Below, piece by piece: positions 1-7,451 of a stretch of DNA of 17,748 bases; within the stretch, counting starts at the first letter, position 1; each line of letters begins with the position of its first letter. Position numbers and translations under genes: made by a program. This DNA is from an uncultured Roseburia sp. (GTDB lineage Bacteria; Bacillota; Clostridia; Lachnospirales; Lachnospiraceae). The notes below the pieces were generated by a model, which was given only the letters and a program-made list of their open reading frames with translations, did no database searches and was not told the origin of the DNA. The DNA is taken from contig CANTEO010000054.1 of the NCBI GenBank assembly GCA_947652855.1, forward strand, positions 1 to 17,748, read 5' to 3'.

Positions 1-67
1 CCCGATGGAGTGCGCAGGGCGTGTGTGGGATTTTCCATGTGGGGTTTTGAGGGTGTAGAGTAGATAC

Positions 68-140
68 AGGGGTATAGTTCAGTTGGTAGAACGTTGGTCT
101 CCAAAACCAAATGTCGAGGGTTCAAGTCCTTCTGCCCCTG
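68..140 (+). tRNA. tRNA-Trp (anticodon CCA)
   Basis: A complete cloverleaf can be folded. The acceptor arms are AGGGGTA (68-74) and TGCCCCT (133-139), with one G-T pair, and G140 is the discriminator base. The D-arm region reads AGTTCAGTTGGTAGAAC. The anticodon stem is TTGGT/ACCAA (94-98 and 106-110) around the loop CTCCAAA, which places CCA at 101-103. The T arm carries GGTTCAAGTCC. The 3' CCA is not encoded, which is common in Firmicutes. A strong terminator follows 20 nt later, so the tRNA is the last gene of its transcript. Anything upstream of position 68 lies outside or is not recognisable. Confidence 0.97.
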
Positions 141-160
141 CTTTTAATATTTGATTTTAT

Positions 161-196
161 ATCAGATCTGCAAATTAAGCAGATCTGATTTTTTTT
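161..196 (+). terminator. Intrinsic terminator of the tRNA-Trp transcript
   Basis: A perfect 11-bp stem, ATCAGATCTGC (161-171) with GCAGATCTGAT (179-189), encloses a 7-nt AAATTAA loop and is followed by an eight-T run on the plus strand. The minus strand has no comparable T run after the stem, so this terminates rightward transcription only. Confidence 0.93.
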
Positions 197-243
197 CATT
201 TATGAGTGCTATGAATGCATGGCAGATCGTTGGCATTTTTTTG

Positions 244-268
244 CGCCATTATCGTTGGCGTTTTTTTT
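244..268 (+). terminator. Weak terminator-like hairpin inside the convergent permease 3' end
   Basis: CGCCA (244-248) pairs with TGGCG (256-260) over a 7-nt loop and is followed by eight Ts on the plus strand. It overlaps the stop codon and last codons of the leftward permease, where the T run encodes Lys/Glu residues. It could be a backup block on read-through from the tRNA transcript. The stem is short, so it may be coincidental. Confidence 0.35.
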
Positions 269-1043
269 CGATTAGGCATATGATGCCATATAATCCGATG
301 GCGATCACGCAAAGGATTAGGATGGATAGGATGACCCAATCGAGCTTGAAAACCTGGCTTCCATAAATGATTAAATACCCAAGGCCGCTTTTTGACGCGA
401 TGAATTCTCCGATAATGACGCCTACCAGGCAAAGCCCGATGTTGGATTTCATCAGGCCGATAAAGTTTGCGCGGTTTGCCGGAAGGATCACTTTGAACAG
501 CTCATGCCTCCTATGTCCGCCTAAAGTTTGGATTAGCTTTAATTTTTCCGGATCTACTTCCTGAAAGCCGATATAGAGGTTTAATATTGTGCCGAAGATC
601 GCGACGGACATTCCTGTTAGGATAATGGTTTTATAGTTTGCGCCAAGCCAGACGATTAAAAGCGGGGCGAGGGCGGATTTTGGCAGGCTGTTTAGTACGA
701 CCAGATAAGGATCCAGCGTTTCTGTCAGGCTTTTGTTATACCAGAGAAGGATTGTGATGAGCAGGGAGCAGGCCATGACGAGAAAGAAGCTGACGAGCGT
801 TTCAAACAGGGTGACGCCAATGTGATGGAATAATGCATTTTCTGTCGTCATATAATAGAAGCAGCTTAGGAGCTTTGAGGGGCTGCTGAAAATAAAATCG
901 TCAATCCAGCCCATCCTGGCGCTTGTTTCCCATAAGGCCAAAAACAGGAGCAGAATGCCGACGCGGTAGAGCTGTATCCTGATTTTATGGTATTTATGAG
1001 AGCGTATGTAGGCGGCCTGCGCTGCTGATATCGTTTTATTCAT
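249..1043 (-). CDS. ABC transporter permease (SsuC/TauC/ThiX-like, BPD_transp_1)
   Basis: This is a 264-residue integral membrane subunit of an importer in the nitrate/sulfonate/taurine/pyrimidine-precursor group. A hydrophobic helix near residues 27-42 is followed by a typical WETSARMGWIDDFIFSSP stretch and several further membrane segments. The cytoplasmic EAA-type loop that docks on the ATPase is visible around residues 169-200 (TLGGHRRHELFKVILPANR), and the last helix ends in a basic tail. Length and layout fit the family. The ATG at 1043 overlaps the end of the upstream ATPase gene by 8 nt (ATGAATAA), so the two are probably translationally coupled. The substrate cannot be told from the permease. 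No periplasmic-type binding protein is encoded beside it, which is unusual for this family. Confidence 0.88.
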   Translation of the reverse strand: MNKTISAAQAAYIRSHKYHKIRIQLYRVGILLLFLALWETSARMGWIDDFIFSSPSKLLSCFYYMTTENALFHHIGVTLFETLVSFFLVMACSLLITILLWYNKSLTETLDPYLVVLNSLPKSALAPLLIVWLGANYKTIILTGMSVAIFGTILNLYIGFQEVDPEKLKLIQTLGGHRRHELFKVILPANRANFIGLMKSNIGLCLVGVIIGEFIASKSGLGYLIIYGSQVFKLDWVILSILILCVIAIGLYGIICLIEKKRQR

Positions 1044-1803
1044 TTGGGTTCAGCTCCTTCCAGATTTGATTGAAATATCCTTTGAACGCATCGGCGCCGC
1101 GCCGTTCAAACGGGGAGAGCTCTTTTGGAAAATCAGTCGTCATGATGCTCTGCACGCTGGCCGGGAGAGGGGTGAGGACAAGGATGCGGTCGCCTAAGCT
1201 GACGGCTTCGGATAGGTCATGTGTGACTAAAATGGCGGTTTTTCCGCTTTTTCGGATGATGCTCCCGATGTCGTCGCCTACTTGCAGGCGCGTCTGATAG
1301 TCCAGTGCGGAAAAAGGCTCATCCAACAGCAGTAAATCCGGGTGCAGCAGCAGAGTGCGGATCAATGCCGCCCGTTGGCGCATACCGCCGGAAAGTTGCG
1401 AAGGGCTTTTCTCTTTAAAGGGATAAAGGCCGTAAAGCTTGAGCAGATGGTCGGCCTCCAATAGCGTTTCTTCTGACAGTTTCTTTTGAATCTCCAGCCC
1501 AAGCAAAATATTTTTTCGGACACTCCTCCATTCAAATAGATGGTCGTGCTGCAGCATATATCCAATGCGGCATCGGTTTTTTTCGGAGACAGGCTCTCCT
1601 TTGAAGGTGATTTCTCCGGATTCCGGTTTGAGAAGGCCGCATAATAAAGAGAGCAGGGTGGATTTCCCGCAGCCGGATGGGCCGACGATACTGACAAATT
1701 CCCCTTCCTCTACTTGAAAATGAATGTCGCACAAGGCAGGGGTTTCCCCTTGCAGTGTGTGGTAAGTATAATTGACGTGATTGCATACAATCAGAGGCTC
1801 CAT
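1036..1803 (-). CDS. ABC transporter ATP-binding protein (SsuB/TauB-like)
   Basis: This is a 255-residue ATPase that powers the adjacent permease. All core motifs are present: Walker A GPSGCGKST (41-49), Q-loop Gln85, signature LSGGM (137-141), Walker B LLLLDE (157-162), D-loop SALD, and switch His195 in VTHD. LSGGMRQRAALIRTLL and the FSALDYQTR stretch match the nitrate/sulfonate/taurine subgroup. The reading frame is open further upstream to 1920, but the start at 1803 is chosen because the homologous region begins with MEPLIVCNHVNYTY and an AGG-rich ribosome site (GGCAGGAAATCAT) lies just before it. The longer version would also run across the divergent queH promoter. The gene leads a two-gene leftward unit with the permease. 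Confidence 0.92.
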   Translation of the reverse strand: MEPLIVCNHVNYTYHTLQGETPALCDIHFQVEEGEFVSIVGPSGCGKSTLLSLLCGLLKPESGEITFKGEPVSEKNRCRIGYMLQHDHLFEWRSVRKNILLGLEIQKKLSEETLLEADHLLKLYGLYPFKEKSPSQLSGGMRQRAALIRTLLLHPDLLLLDEPFSALDYQTRLQVGDDIGSIIRKSGKTAILVTHDLSEAVSLGDRILVLTPLPASVQSIMTTDFPKELSPFERRGADAFKGYFNQIWKELNPNE

Positions 1804-1855
1804 ATGATTTCCTGCCTTCCTTTTCCTGTATTTTGTATAAGATAGTGTATGTGAG

Positions 1856-1884
1856 TTGCTATTTTTTGACACTTCATGTAAAAT
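1856..1884 (+). promoter_or_regulatory. Probable sigma-A promoter of queH-argH
   Basis: TTGCTA (1856-1861) is followed after 17 bp by TAAAAT (1879-1884). It lies in the 99-bp gap between the divergent ABC ATPase and queH. A TTGACA at 1866-1871 looks like a better -35 but has no -10 at the right distance. Confidence 0.55.
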
Positions 1885-1902
1885 AAAAGTTTGGAGGGGA
1901 CT

Positions 1903-2541
1903 ATGGTGCGAAATTATCAAAAAGAATTGGAGCTGACTTTGGGCAGGCTAAAGACAGAGAAGGGCGTTCCGTCCTTGCTGCTGCATAGCTGCTGTGCGCC
2001 TTGCAGCTCCTATGTCATTGAGTATCTTTCCGCTTTTTTTGCGATTACGGTTTTTTACTATAATCCAAACCTTCATCCGCAGGAGGAGTATGAGAAACGC
2101 GTTGCGGAGCAGATGCGTTTTATTCAAGAGTTTCCGGCAAAGCATCCGGTAACGTTTTTAAAGGGTGATTTTGAGCCGGAGCGGTTTTATCAGGCGGTGA
2201 AGGGATATGAGCAGGAGGAAGAGGGGGGAGGGCGCTGTTTTCTCTGTTATCGGCTAAGGCTTTTGGAAACGGCTAAAATGGCGCGCAGCCTGGGGGCGGA
2301 TTATTTTACAACGACGCTTACGATTAGCCCTCTTAAGAATGCGGCGAAGCTGAATGAGATTGGGGAGGGCCTTGCCGGGGAATATGGCTTGGCCTATCTG
2401 AATTCGGATTTTAAAAAGCGGGACGGCTATAAGCGTTCTATAGAGCTGTCAAAGGAATATCATCTGTATCGGCAGACGTATTGCGGATGCATCTTTTCGC
2501 AGCGCGGCCTGGAGGATGAAACACGAGAAAGGGGAGTGTGA
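1903..2541 (+). CDS. queH: Epoxyqueuosine reductase QueH
   Basis: This 212-residue enzyme is of the former DUF208 family. It catalyses the last step of queuosine synthesis, reducing epoxyqueuosine to queuosine in the wobble position of GUN-anticodon tRNAs. QueH is the non-homologous alternative to the cobalamin-dependent QueG. Family hallmarks are visible: HSCCAPCSSY near the N-terminus (Cys30, Cys31, Cys34), the NPNLHPQEEYEKR segment, RCFLCYRLRL (Cys112, Cys115), the TTTLTISPLKN block, SDFKKRDGY, and the C-terminal YCGC pair (Cys194, Cys196). These Cys residues fit the known iron-sulfur/iron centre. The ATG at 1903 is chosen over an upstream TTG (1891) because GGAGGGG ends 5 nt before it. 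The stop is 1 nt before the argH start, so the genes are likely co-transcribed. Confidence 0.93.
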   Translation: MVRNYQKELELTLGRLKTEKGVPSLLLHSCCAPCSSYVIEYLSAFFAITVFYYNPNLHPQEEYEKRVAEQMRFIQEFPAKHPVTFLKGDFEPERFYQAVKGYEQEEEGGGRCFLCYRLRLLETAKMARSLGADYFTTTLTISPLKNAAKLNEIGEGLAGEYGLAYLNSDFKKRDGYKRSIELSKEYHLYRQTYCGCIFSQRGLEDETRERGV

Positions 2542-2542
2542 T

Positions 2543-3955
2543 ATGGCTCAGTTATGGGGAGGCCGATTTACGAAGGAGACGGACAGGCTTGTGCAGCAAT
2601 TTAACGCGTCGATTTCGTTTGACCAAAAATTATGCAAATATGACATTGCGGGCAGCAAGGCTCATGTCGCCATGCTGGCGAAGCAGGGAATTTTGTCGGA
2701 GCGGGAGCGGGATCTGTTACTAGAGGGGCTGGACGCAGTTTTATCCGATGTATGCTCTGGAACGCTTTTGATTACGGAGGAATATGAGGACATCCACAGC
2801 TTTGTGGAGGCGAGCCTGATTGAAAGGCTTGGGGATGTTGGGAAGAAGCTGCACACCGGGAGAAGCAGGAACGATCAGGTGGCTTTGGATATGCGCCTTT
2901 ATGTCCGGGAGGAGTTACAAGAGACGGATGGGCTTTTGGAGAGGCTTTTACAGACGATTTTAAGGCTTATGGAGGAGCATACGGAGACGGTGATGCCAGG
3001 CTTTACGCATTTACAGAAGGCGCAGCCGATCACGCTGGCGCATCATTTGGGCGCATATTTTGAGATGTTTAAGCGTGACAGGCAGAGGCTGTCGGATCTT
3101 TATGAGCGAATGAATTACTGCCCGCTTGGCTCCGGGGCCTTAGCCGGGACGACGTATCCTTTGGACAGGGAGCATACGGCAGAGCTGATGGGCTTTTATG
3201 GGCCGACGTTAAACAGCATGGACGGCGTTTCGGACAGGGATTACCTGATTGAATTTTTGTCTGCGGCGGCGACGTCGATGATGCATCTAAGCCGTTTTTC
3301 GGAGGAAGTCATTCTCTGGAACTCCAATGAGTATCAGTTTGTGGAGATTGACGACGCATACAGCACGGGCAGCAGCATTATGCCTCAAAAGAAAAACCCG
3401 GATATTGCGGAGCTGGTGCGGGGAAAGACGGGCAGGGTGTATGGCGCGCTAATTTCTTTGCTTACGACGATGAAGGGCATTCCGCTTGCCTATAATAAAG
3501 ATATGCAGGAGGATAAGGAGCTGACATTTGACGCAATTGACACGCTAAAAGGCTGCCTGGCTTTGTTTGAAGGGATGCTTGCTACAATGAAGTTTCAAAA
3601 GGAAGCGATGAAAAAGAGCGCCAGCCATGGATTTACGAATGCGACGGATGCGGCGGATTATCTGGTGAACCGCGGCGTGCCGTTCCGTGACGCCCATGGG
3701 ATAATCGGTCAGGTGGTTCTTTTTTGCATTGAGAAGGGAATCTCCATTGAGCAGATGCAGCTTCAGGAGCTGAAGCAGTTTTCCGATGTGTTTGAAGCGG
3801 ATGTGTATGAGGCGATTTCCATGGAGGCTTGCGTCAATAAGCGGCTGACAGTCGGGGCGCCTGGAAAAAAGGCGATGGATAGCGTGATTTTGGCGGAAAG
3901 GGAATATCTGGATCGGGCGGCAGGAAAGCTTGGCGGCAAGGAAAGCGGCTTTTGA
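2543..3955 (+). CDS. argH: Argininosuccinate lyase
   Basis: This 470-residue enzyme cleaves argininosuccinate into arginine and fumarate, the final step of arginine synthesis, in the cytosol. It belongs to the fumarase/aspartase superfamily and acts as a homotetramer. Visible hallmarks are the N-terminal LWGGRFTKETD, HTGRSRNDQV, the catalytic-His region GFTHLQKAQPI, and the superfamily signature GSSIMPQKKNPD at residues 276-287, in the loop that carries the catalytic serine. The length is typical. The ATG at 2543 follows GGGGAG (2531-2536) at normal spacing. An in-frame ATG at 2516 would lie inside queH and add residues the family lacks. Only one nucleotide separates it from queH. No other arg gene is in the window. 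Confidence 0.96.
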   Translation: MAQLWGGRFTKETDRLVQQFNASISFDQKLCKYDIAGSKAHVAMLAKQGILSERERDLLLEGLDAVLSDVCSGTLLITEEYEDIHSFVEASLIERLGDVGKKLHTGRSRNDQVALDMRLYVREELQETDGLLERLLQTILRLMEEHTETVMPGFTHLQKAQPITLAHHLGAYFEMFKRDRQRLSDLYERMNYCPLGSGALAGTTYPLDREHTAELMGFYGPTLNSMDGVSDRDYLIEFLSAAATSMMHLSRFSEEVILWNSNEYQFVEIDDAYSTGSSIMPQKKNPDIAELVRGKTGRVYGALISLLTTMKGIPLAYNKDMQEDKELTFDAIDTLKGCLALFEGMLATMKFQKEAMKKSASHGFTNATDAADYLVNRGVPFRDAHGIIGQVVLFCIEKGISIEQMQLQELKQFSDVFEADVYEAISMEACVNKRLTVGAPGKKAMDSVILAEREYLDRAAGKLGGKESGF

Positions 3956-4032
3956 CGCGGCCGCATTCTGCAGCTTTGTAAAGATGCATAAGAAAAGAAA
4001 CATCCATTTTGATATTTTTGATAGAATGCGGA

Positions 4033-4059
4033 TTGCATTTTCTGTCAATCCGTTATAAT
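4033..4059 (+). promoter_or_regulatory. Probable promoter of the asd leader transcript
   Basis: A perfect TATAAT (4054-4059) has TTGCAT (4033-4038) upstream with a 15-bp spacer, shorter than ideal. Initiation would fall near 4066, giving asd an untranslated leader of about 200 nt. The gene start, the hairpins that follow and the lack of another good -10 support this placement. Confidence 0.55.
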
Positions 4060-4065
4060 ATAGCT

Positions 4066-4261
4066 TATCGGAGCGTTGCATGGCAAGTTCCGAGAATAGG
4101 CGCGTGGCTTGCGCCGTCAATCTGATTACAGGATTCCTCTGGGAGCACCTGTAATAGAAGTAATATTCAGCCGGCGTCCGTGAGGCCAAAGGGGAGCGGT
4201 TTTTCTGCCAGAGGCGAATGGAGCCGGCTTGCGTGAGAACATTAGGAAGACTGAGGAGAGA
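4066..4261 (+). promoter_or_regulatory. Structured 5' leader of asd, candidate cis-regulatory RNA
   Basis: Between the TATAAT box and the asd ribosome site no gene is evident, but four consecutive hairpins can be drawn. P1 is CGGA/TCCG (4069-4072 with 4089-4092) enclosing TTGC/GCAA. P2 is GGCGC/GCGCC (4099-4103 with 4111-4115). P3 is ATTACAGG/CCTGTAAT (4125-4132 with 4148-4155). P4 is AGCCGGC plus TCC (4169-4179) pairing with GGAGCCGGCT (4220-4229) across a one-base bulge and holding a complex internal region. The ribosome site GAGGAGAG ends just before the asd ATG. Asd makes the branch-point intermediate for lysine, threonine and methionine, so feedback control of the leader is plausible. 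The conserved blocks of the lysine riboswitch were not found, no T-box AGGGTGG-type element is present, and no T-tract terminator follows P4. The class is unknown; regulation is inferred. Confidence 0.45.
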
Positions 4262-4265
4262 AACG

Positions 4266-5351
4266 ATGAGCGAGAAATTGAAGGTTGGAATTTTAGGCGG
4301 AACAGGAATGGTTGGGCAGAGGTTTGTCTCCCTTTTAGAAAATCATCCGTGGTTTGAGGTGACGACGATTGCGGCAAGCCCGCGCAGCGCGGGGAAGACA
4401 TATGAAGAAGCTGTGGGGGGCAGGTGGAAGATGGATACGCCGATGCCTGCGTCCGTGAAGCAAATTGTGGTGAAAAATGTGAATGAAGTGGAGGAAGTGG
4501 CGTCTTCTGTTGATTTTGTGTTTTCTGCGGTGGATATGACAAAGGAGGAAATCAAAAGGATTGAGGAGGCGTACGCAAAGGCCGAGACTCCGGTGGTTTC
4601 CAATAACAGCGCGCACCGTTGGACGCCGGACGTGCCGATGGTGATACCGGAGATCAACCCGGAGCATATGGAAGTGATCCGGTTCCAGAAGGAGCGGCTT
4701 GGGACAAAGCGGGGGTTCATTGCGGTGAAGCCGAACTGCTCTATCCAAAGCTATGCGCCTGTGCTGTCCGCTTGGAAGGAATTTGAGCCATACGAGGTGG
4801 TGGCGACGACCTATCAGGCGATTTCCGGCGCAGGAAAGACGTTTGCGGACTGGCCTGAGATGGAGGGCAATGTGATCCCCTACATTGGCGGGGAGGAAGA
4901 AAAGAGCGAGAAGGAGCCGCTGCGCATTTGGGGAGAGATTAAGGACGGCGTCATTGTCCCGGCGGAAAGCCCTGTCATCACTTGCCAGTGCATCCGCGTG
5001 CCGGTTTTGAACGGGCATACGGCGGCGGTATTCGTTAAGATGAGAAAAAAAGCCACAAAAGAGCAATTGATTGAGGCGCTGCGGAAGTTTAACGGCGTTC
5101 CGCAGCAGCTTGCGCTCCCAAGCGCGCCGAAGCAGTTCATTCAGTATTTGGAGGAGGACAGCAGGCCGCAGGTTTCGTTGGACGTGGATTATGAGCGCGG
5201 CATGGGCGTTTCCGTAGGGAGGCTGCGGGAGGATACAGTATACGACTGGAAATTTGTGGGCCTGTCCCATAACACTGTGCGCGGGGCTGCGGGCGGCGCG
5301 GTCCTGTGCGCGGAGCTTTTGAAGGCGCAGGGGCAGATTGCGGCAAAATAA
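4266..5351 (+). CDS. asd: Aspartate-semialdehyde dehydrogenase
   Basis: This 361-residue cytosolic enzyme reduces aspartyl-4-phosphate to aspartate-4-semialdehyde with NADPH, at the branch point to lysine/diaminopimelate, threonine and methionine. The N-terminal nucleotide-binding loop is GILGGTGMVGQRF. The active-site Cys158 is in KPNCSIQSYAP, and the presumed base His251 is in NGHTAAVFVK. The short KPNCS spacing and overall length resemble the archaeal/fungal-like ASADH branch rather than the E. coli type. The ATG at 4266 is chosen because GAGGAGAG precedes it and MSEKLKVGILGGTG is the natural N-terminus. An upstream in-frame ATG at 4218 would fall inside leader hairpin P4. topB follows after 64 nt in the same direction. 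Confidence 0.95.
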   Translation: MSEKLKVGILGGTGMVGQRFVSLLENHPWFEVTTIAASPRSAGKTYEEAVGGRWKMDTPMPASVKQIVVKNVNEVEEVASSVDFVFSAVDMTKEEIKRIEEAYAKAETPVVSNNSAHRWTPDVPMVIPEINPEHMEVIRFQKERLGTKRGFIAVKPNCSIQSYAPVLSAWKEFEPYEVVATTYQAISGAGKTFADWPEMEGNVIPYIGGEEEKSEKEPLRIWGEIKDGVIVPAESPVITCQCIRVPVLNGHTAAVFVKMRKKATKEQLIEALRKFNGVPQQLALPSAPKQFIQYLEEDSRPQVSLDVDYERGMGVSVGRLREDTVYDWKFVGLSHNTVRGAAGGAVLCAELLKAQGQIAAK

Positions 5352-5415
5352 CGATCATCAGAAAGGGACGTTGCAGTAAGGCCAAGGGCCGGGCTGTGAT
5401 GAGGGATAGGTTTTT

Positions 5416-7419
5416 ATGGCAAAATCCTTGTTTATTGCGGAGAAGCCAAGCGTGGCGCAGGAGTTCGCGAAGGCGCTGAAAATGCAGATGCGAAGCTATC
5501 ATGGCTACCGGGAGGGGGAGGGCGCAGTCGTGACGTGGTGCGTGGGTCACCTTGTCACGATGAGCTACCCGGAGGCGTATGACATGAAATATAAGAAATG
5601 GAGCCTTGCGGCCCTGCCGTTCATCCCTGATGAGTTTAAGTATGAGGTGATTCCAGGCGCGAAGGATCAGTACCAGATTGTGGAGCGGCTTTTGCGCCGG
5701 GAGGACATTGACACGATTTATGTCTGCACGGACTCAGGGCGGGAAGGAGAATATATTTACCGTCTGGTGGAGCAGATGGCCGGCGTAAAGGGAAAGGTGA
5801 GGAAACGCGTCTGGATTGACTCACAGACGGAGGATGAGATTCTGCGCGGCATCCGTGAGGCGAAGGATCTCAGCGAATATGACAACATTGCAAAAAGCGC
5901 CTACCTCCGCGCGAAGGAAGACTATCTGATGGGGATTAATTTTTCCAGGCTGCTCACCTTAAAATACGGAAATGTGATTGCAGCTTACCTGCATGAGAAG
6001 TATGCGGTGATTTCCGTAGGGCGCGTGATGACGTGCGTGCTTGGCATGGTGGTGCGCAGGGAGCGTGAGATCCGGGATTTTGTGAAGACGCCGTTTTACC
6101 GGGTTCTTGCGAAGGTGCAGCTTTCGGAATCCGTTTTGGACGCAGAATGGCGGGTAAACCCGAATTCCAGGTATGCTCAGTCGCCTAAGCTCTATAAGGA
6201 GAATGGGTTTTTGAAGGAAGAGACGGCGCGGGAGCTCATCGCGTCCCTTTCGGGCTTGCCGCTTTTCGTGGAGAAAATAGAGAAGAAGAAAGAGAAGAAG
6301 AGCCCGCCGCTGTTGTATAATCTGGCGGAGCTGCAGAATGACTGCGCGAAGTTTTTTAAAATCAGCCCGGATGAGACGCTGGCGGTTGTGCAGGAGCTGT
6401 ATGAGAAGAAGCTCGTCACATATCCCAGGACGGACGCAAGGGTGCTGTCCACTGCGGTTGCAAAGGAGATTGTGAAGAATCTCAAGGGACTGACGGGCAT
6501 TCCGGGAATGCGGCCTTTCGCGGAGGAAATTTTGGAGAGCGGCTCTTATCAAAAGATTGCGAAAACCAGATATGTCAATGATAAGCAGATTACGGATCAT
6601 TATGCGATTATCCCAACCGGGCAGGGGATTGCCGCCTTACATTCCTTGAAGGAACGTTCTGTTTTTGTGTATGAGGCGGTTGTCCGCCGTTTCCTCGCCA
6701 TTTTCTTTGCGCCTGCCGTTTACCGGAAGATTAGCCTAACGGCGTCCGTCACGGTTTTATCCGGGAAGGAGGAGCCGTATGTGGAGCAGTTTTTTGCCGG
6801 ATGCAGGGCGCTTGAGGAGCCGGGATATCTGAAGGTGATGGAATATTCGTTTCGGAAGAAAAAAACGGAGGAGCCAGATGAAGGAGCGAAGGACGCGGCG
6901 CTGTTGGCTCAGATTTCTTTGTTGAAAAAGGGCATGGAGCTTCCGTTGAAGGGCTATGAGATAAAGGAAGGGGAAACGTCGCCGCCAAAGCGCTACAATT
7001 CCGGCTCTATGATCCTGGCGATGGAAAATGCGGGGCAGCTGATTGAGGATGAGGAGCTGCGGGCGCAGATCAAAGGGAGCGGCATTGGGACGAGCGCGAC
7101 CAGGGCGGAAATCTTAAAGAAGCTTGCGAACAATAAATATTTGCTGCTGAATAAGAAAACGCAGGTCATCACGCCGACGTTGATGGGCGAGATGATCTAT
7201 GATGTCGTGAACGCGTCGATCAAATCGTTGCTGAACCCGGAGCTGACAGCGAGTTGGGAAAAGGGATTGACGTATGTGGCCGAAGGGAGCATCACGTCGG
7301 AGGAATATATGCAGAAGCTGACGAAGTTTATAGAAAGCCGCACCAGCGGCGTGCTGCATTTGAACAATCAGCGCCTTCTGCGGGGCTGCTTTGACCAGTC
7401 AGCGAAGTTTTATCTATAA
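5416..7419 (+). CDS. topB: DNA topoisomerase III (type IA)
   Basis: This 667-residue type IA topoisomerase makes a single-strand break, forms a 5'-phosphotyrosyl link and passes a strand, resolving replication and recombination intermediates. The N-terminal TOPRIM domain starts MAKSLFIAEKPSVAQEF (Glu9). Its acidic motif reads CTDSGREGEYIYRL, so the second acidic position of the usual DxDxE is Gly. The catalytic Tyr336 is in VTYPRTDARVLS. A late motif GIGTSATRAEILKKL and the HYAIIPTG segment are also typical. The protein ends soon after the topoisomerase core, with no C-terminal zinc fingers. The start ATG has only a modest AG-rich ribosome site (GAGGGATAGG). It lies between asd and a beta-helix gene 32 nt downstream and may share their transcript. 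Confidence 0.94.
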   Translation: MAKSLFIAEKPSVAQEFAKALKMQMRSYHGYREGEGAVVTWCVGHLVTMSYPEAYDMKYKKWSLAALPFIPDEFKYEVIPGAKDQYQIVERLLRREDIDTIYVCTDSGREGEYIYRLVEQMAGVKGKVRKRVWIDSQTEDEILRGIREAKDLSEYDNIAKSAYLRAKEDYLMGINFSRLLTLKYGNVIAAYLHEKYAVISVGRVMTCVLGMVVRREREIRDFVKTPFYRVLAKVQLSESVLDAEWRVNPNSRYAQSPKLYKENGFLKEETARELIASLSGLPLFVEKIEKKKEKKSPPLLYNLAELQNDCAKFFKISPDETLAVVQELYEKKLVTYPRTDARVLSTAVAKEIVKNLKGLTGIPGMRPFAEEILESGSYQKIAKTRYVNDKQITDHYAIIPTGQGIAALHSLKERSVFVYEAVVRRFLAIFFAPAVYRKISLTASVTVLSGKEEPYVEQFFAGCRALEEPGYLKVMEYSFRKKKTEEPDEGAKDAALLAQISLLKKGMELPLKGYEIKEGETSPPKRYNSGSMILAMENAGQLIEDEELRAQIKGSGIGTSATRAEILKKLANNKYLLLNKKTQVITPTLMGEMIYDVVNASIKSLLNPELTASWEKGLTYVAEGSITSEEYMQKLTKFIESRTSGVLHLNNQRLLRGCFDQSAKFYL

Positions 7420-7451
7420 GGGGCAGGGCATAGCTTGGAAAGGAGATTCCT

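Noticed and set aside
1866..1871. Perfect TTGACA as the -35 of queH
   Set aside because: No -10 lies 16-18 bp downstream (the position reads GTTTGG). The TTGCTA/TAAAAT pair fits better.
3545..4189. 214-codon minus-strand frame across the argH end and the asd leader
   Set aside because: Most of it is antisense to argH, and it crosses the asd promoter and leader hairpins; no ribosome site or family resemblance.
4066..4261. Lysine riboswitch (L-box) upstream of asd
   Set aside because: The location fits, but the conserved AGAGGTGCG and GCCGAAG blocks are not found in the right order. I report a structured leader of unknown class instead.
4335..5270. 311-codon minus-strand frame opposite asd
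   Set aside because: It is the antisense of a clear asd gene, has an Arg/His/Leu-rich shadow composition and resembles no protein family.
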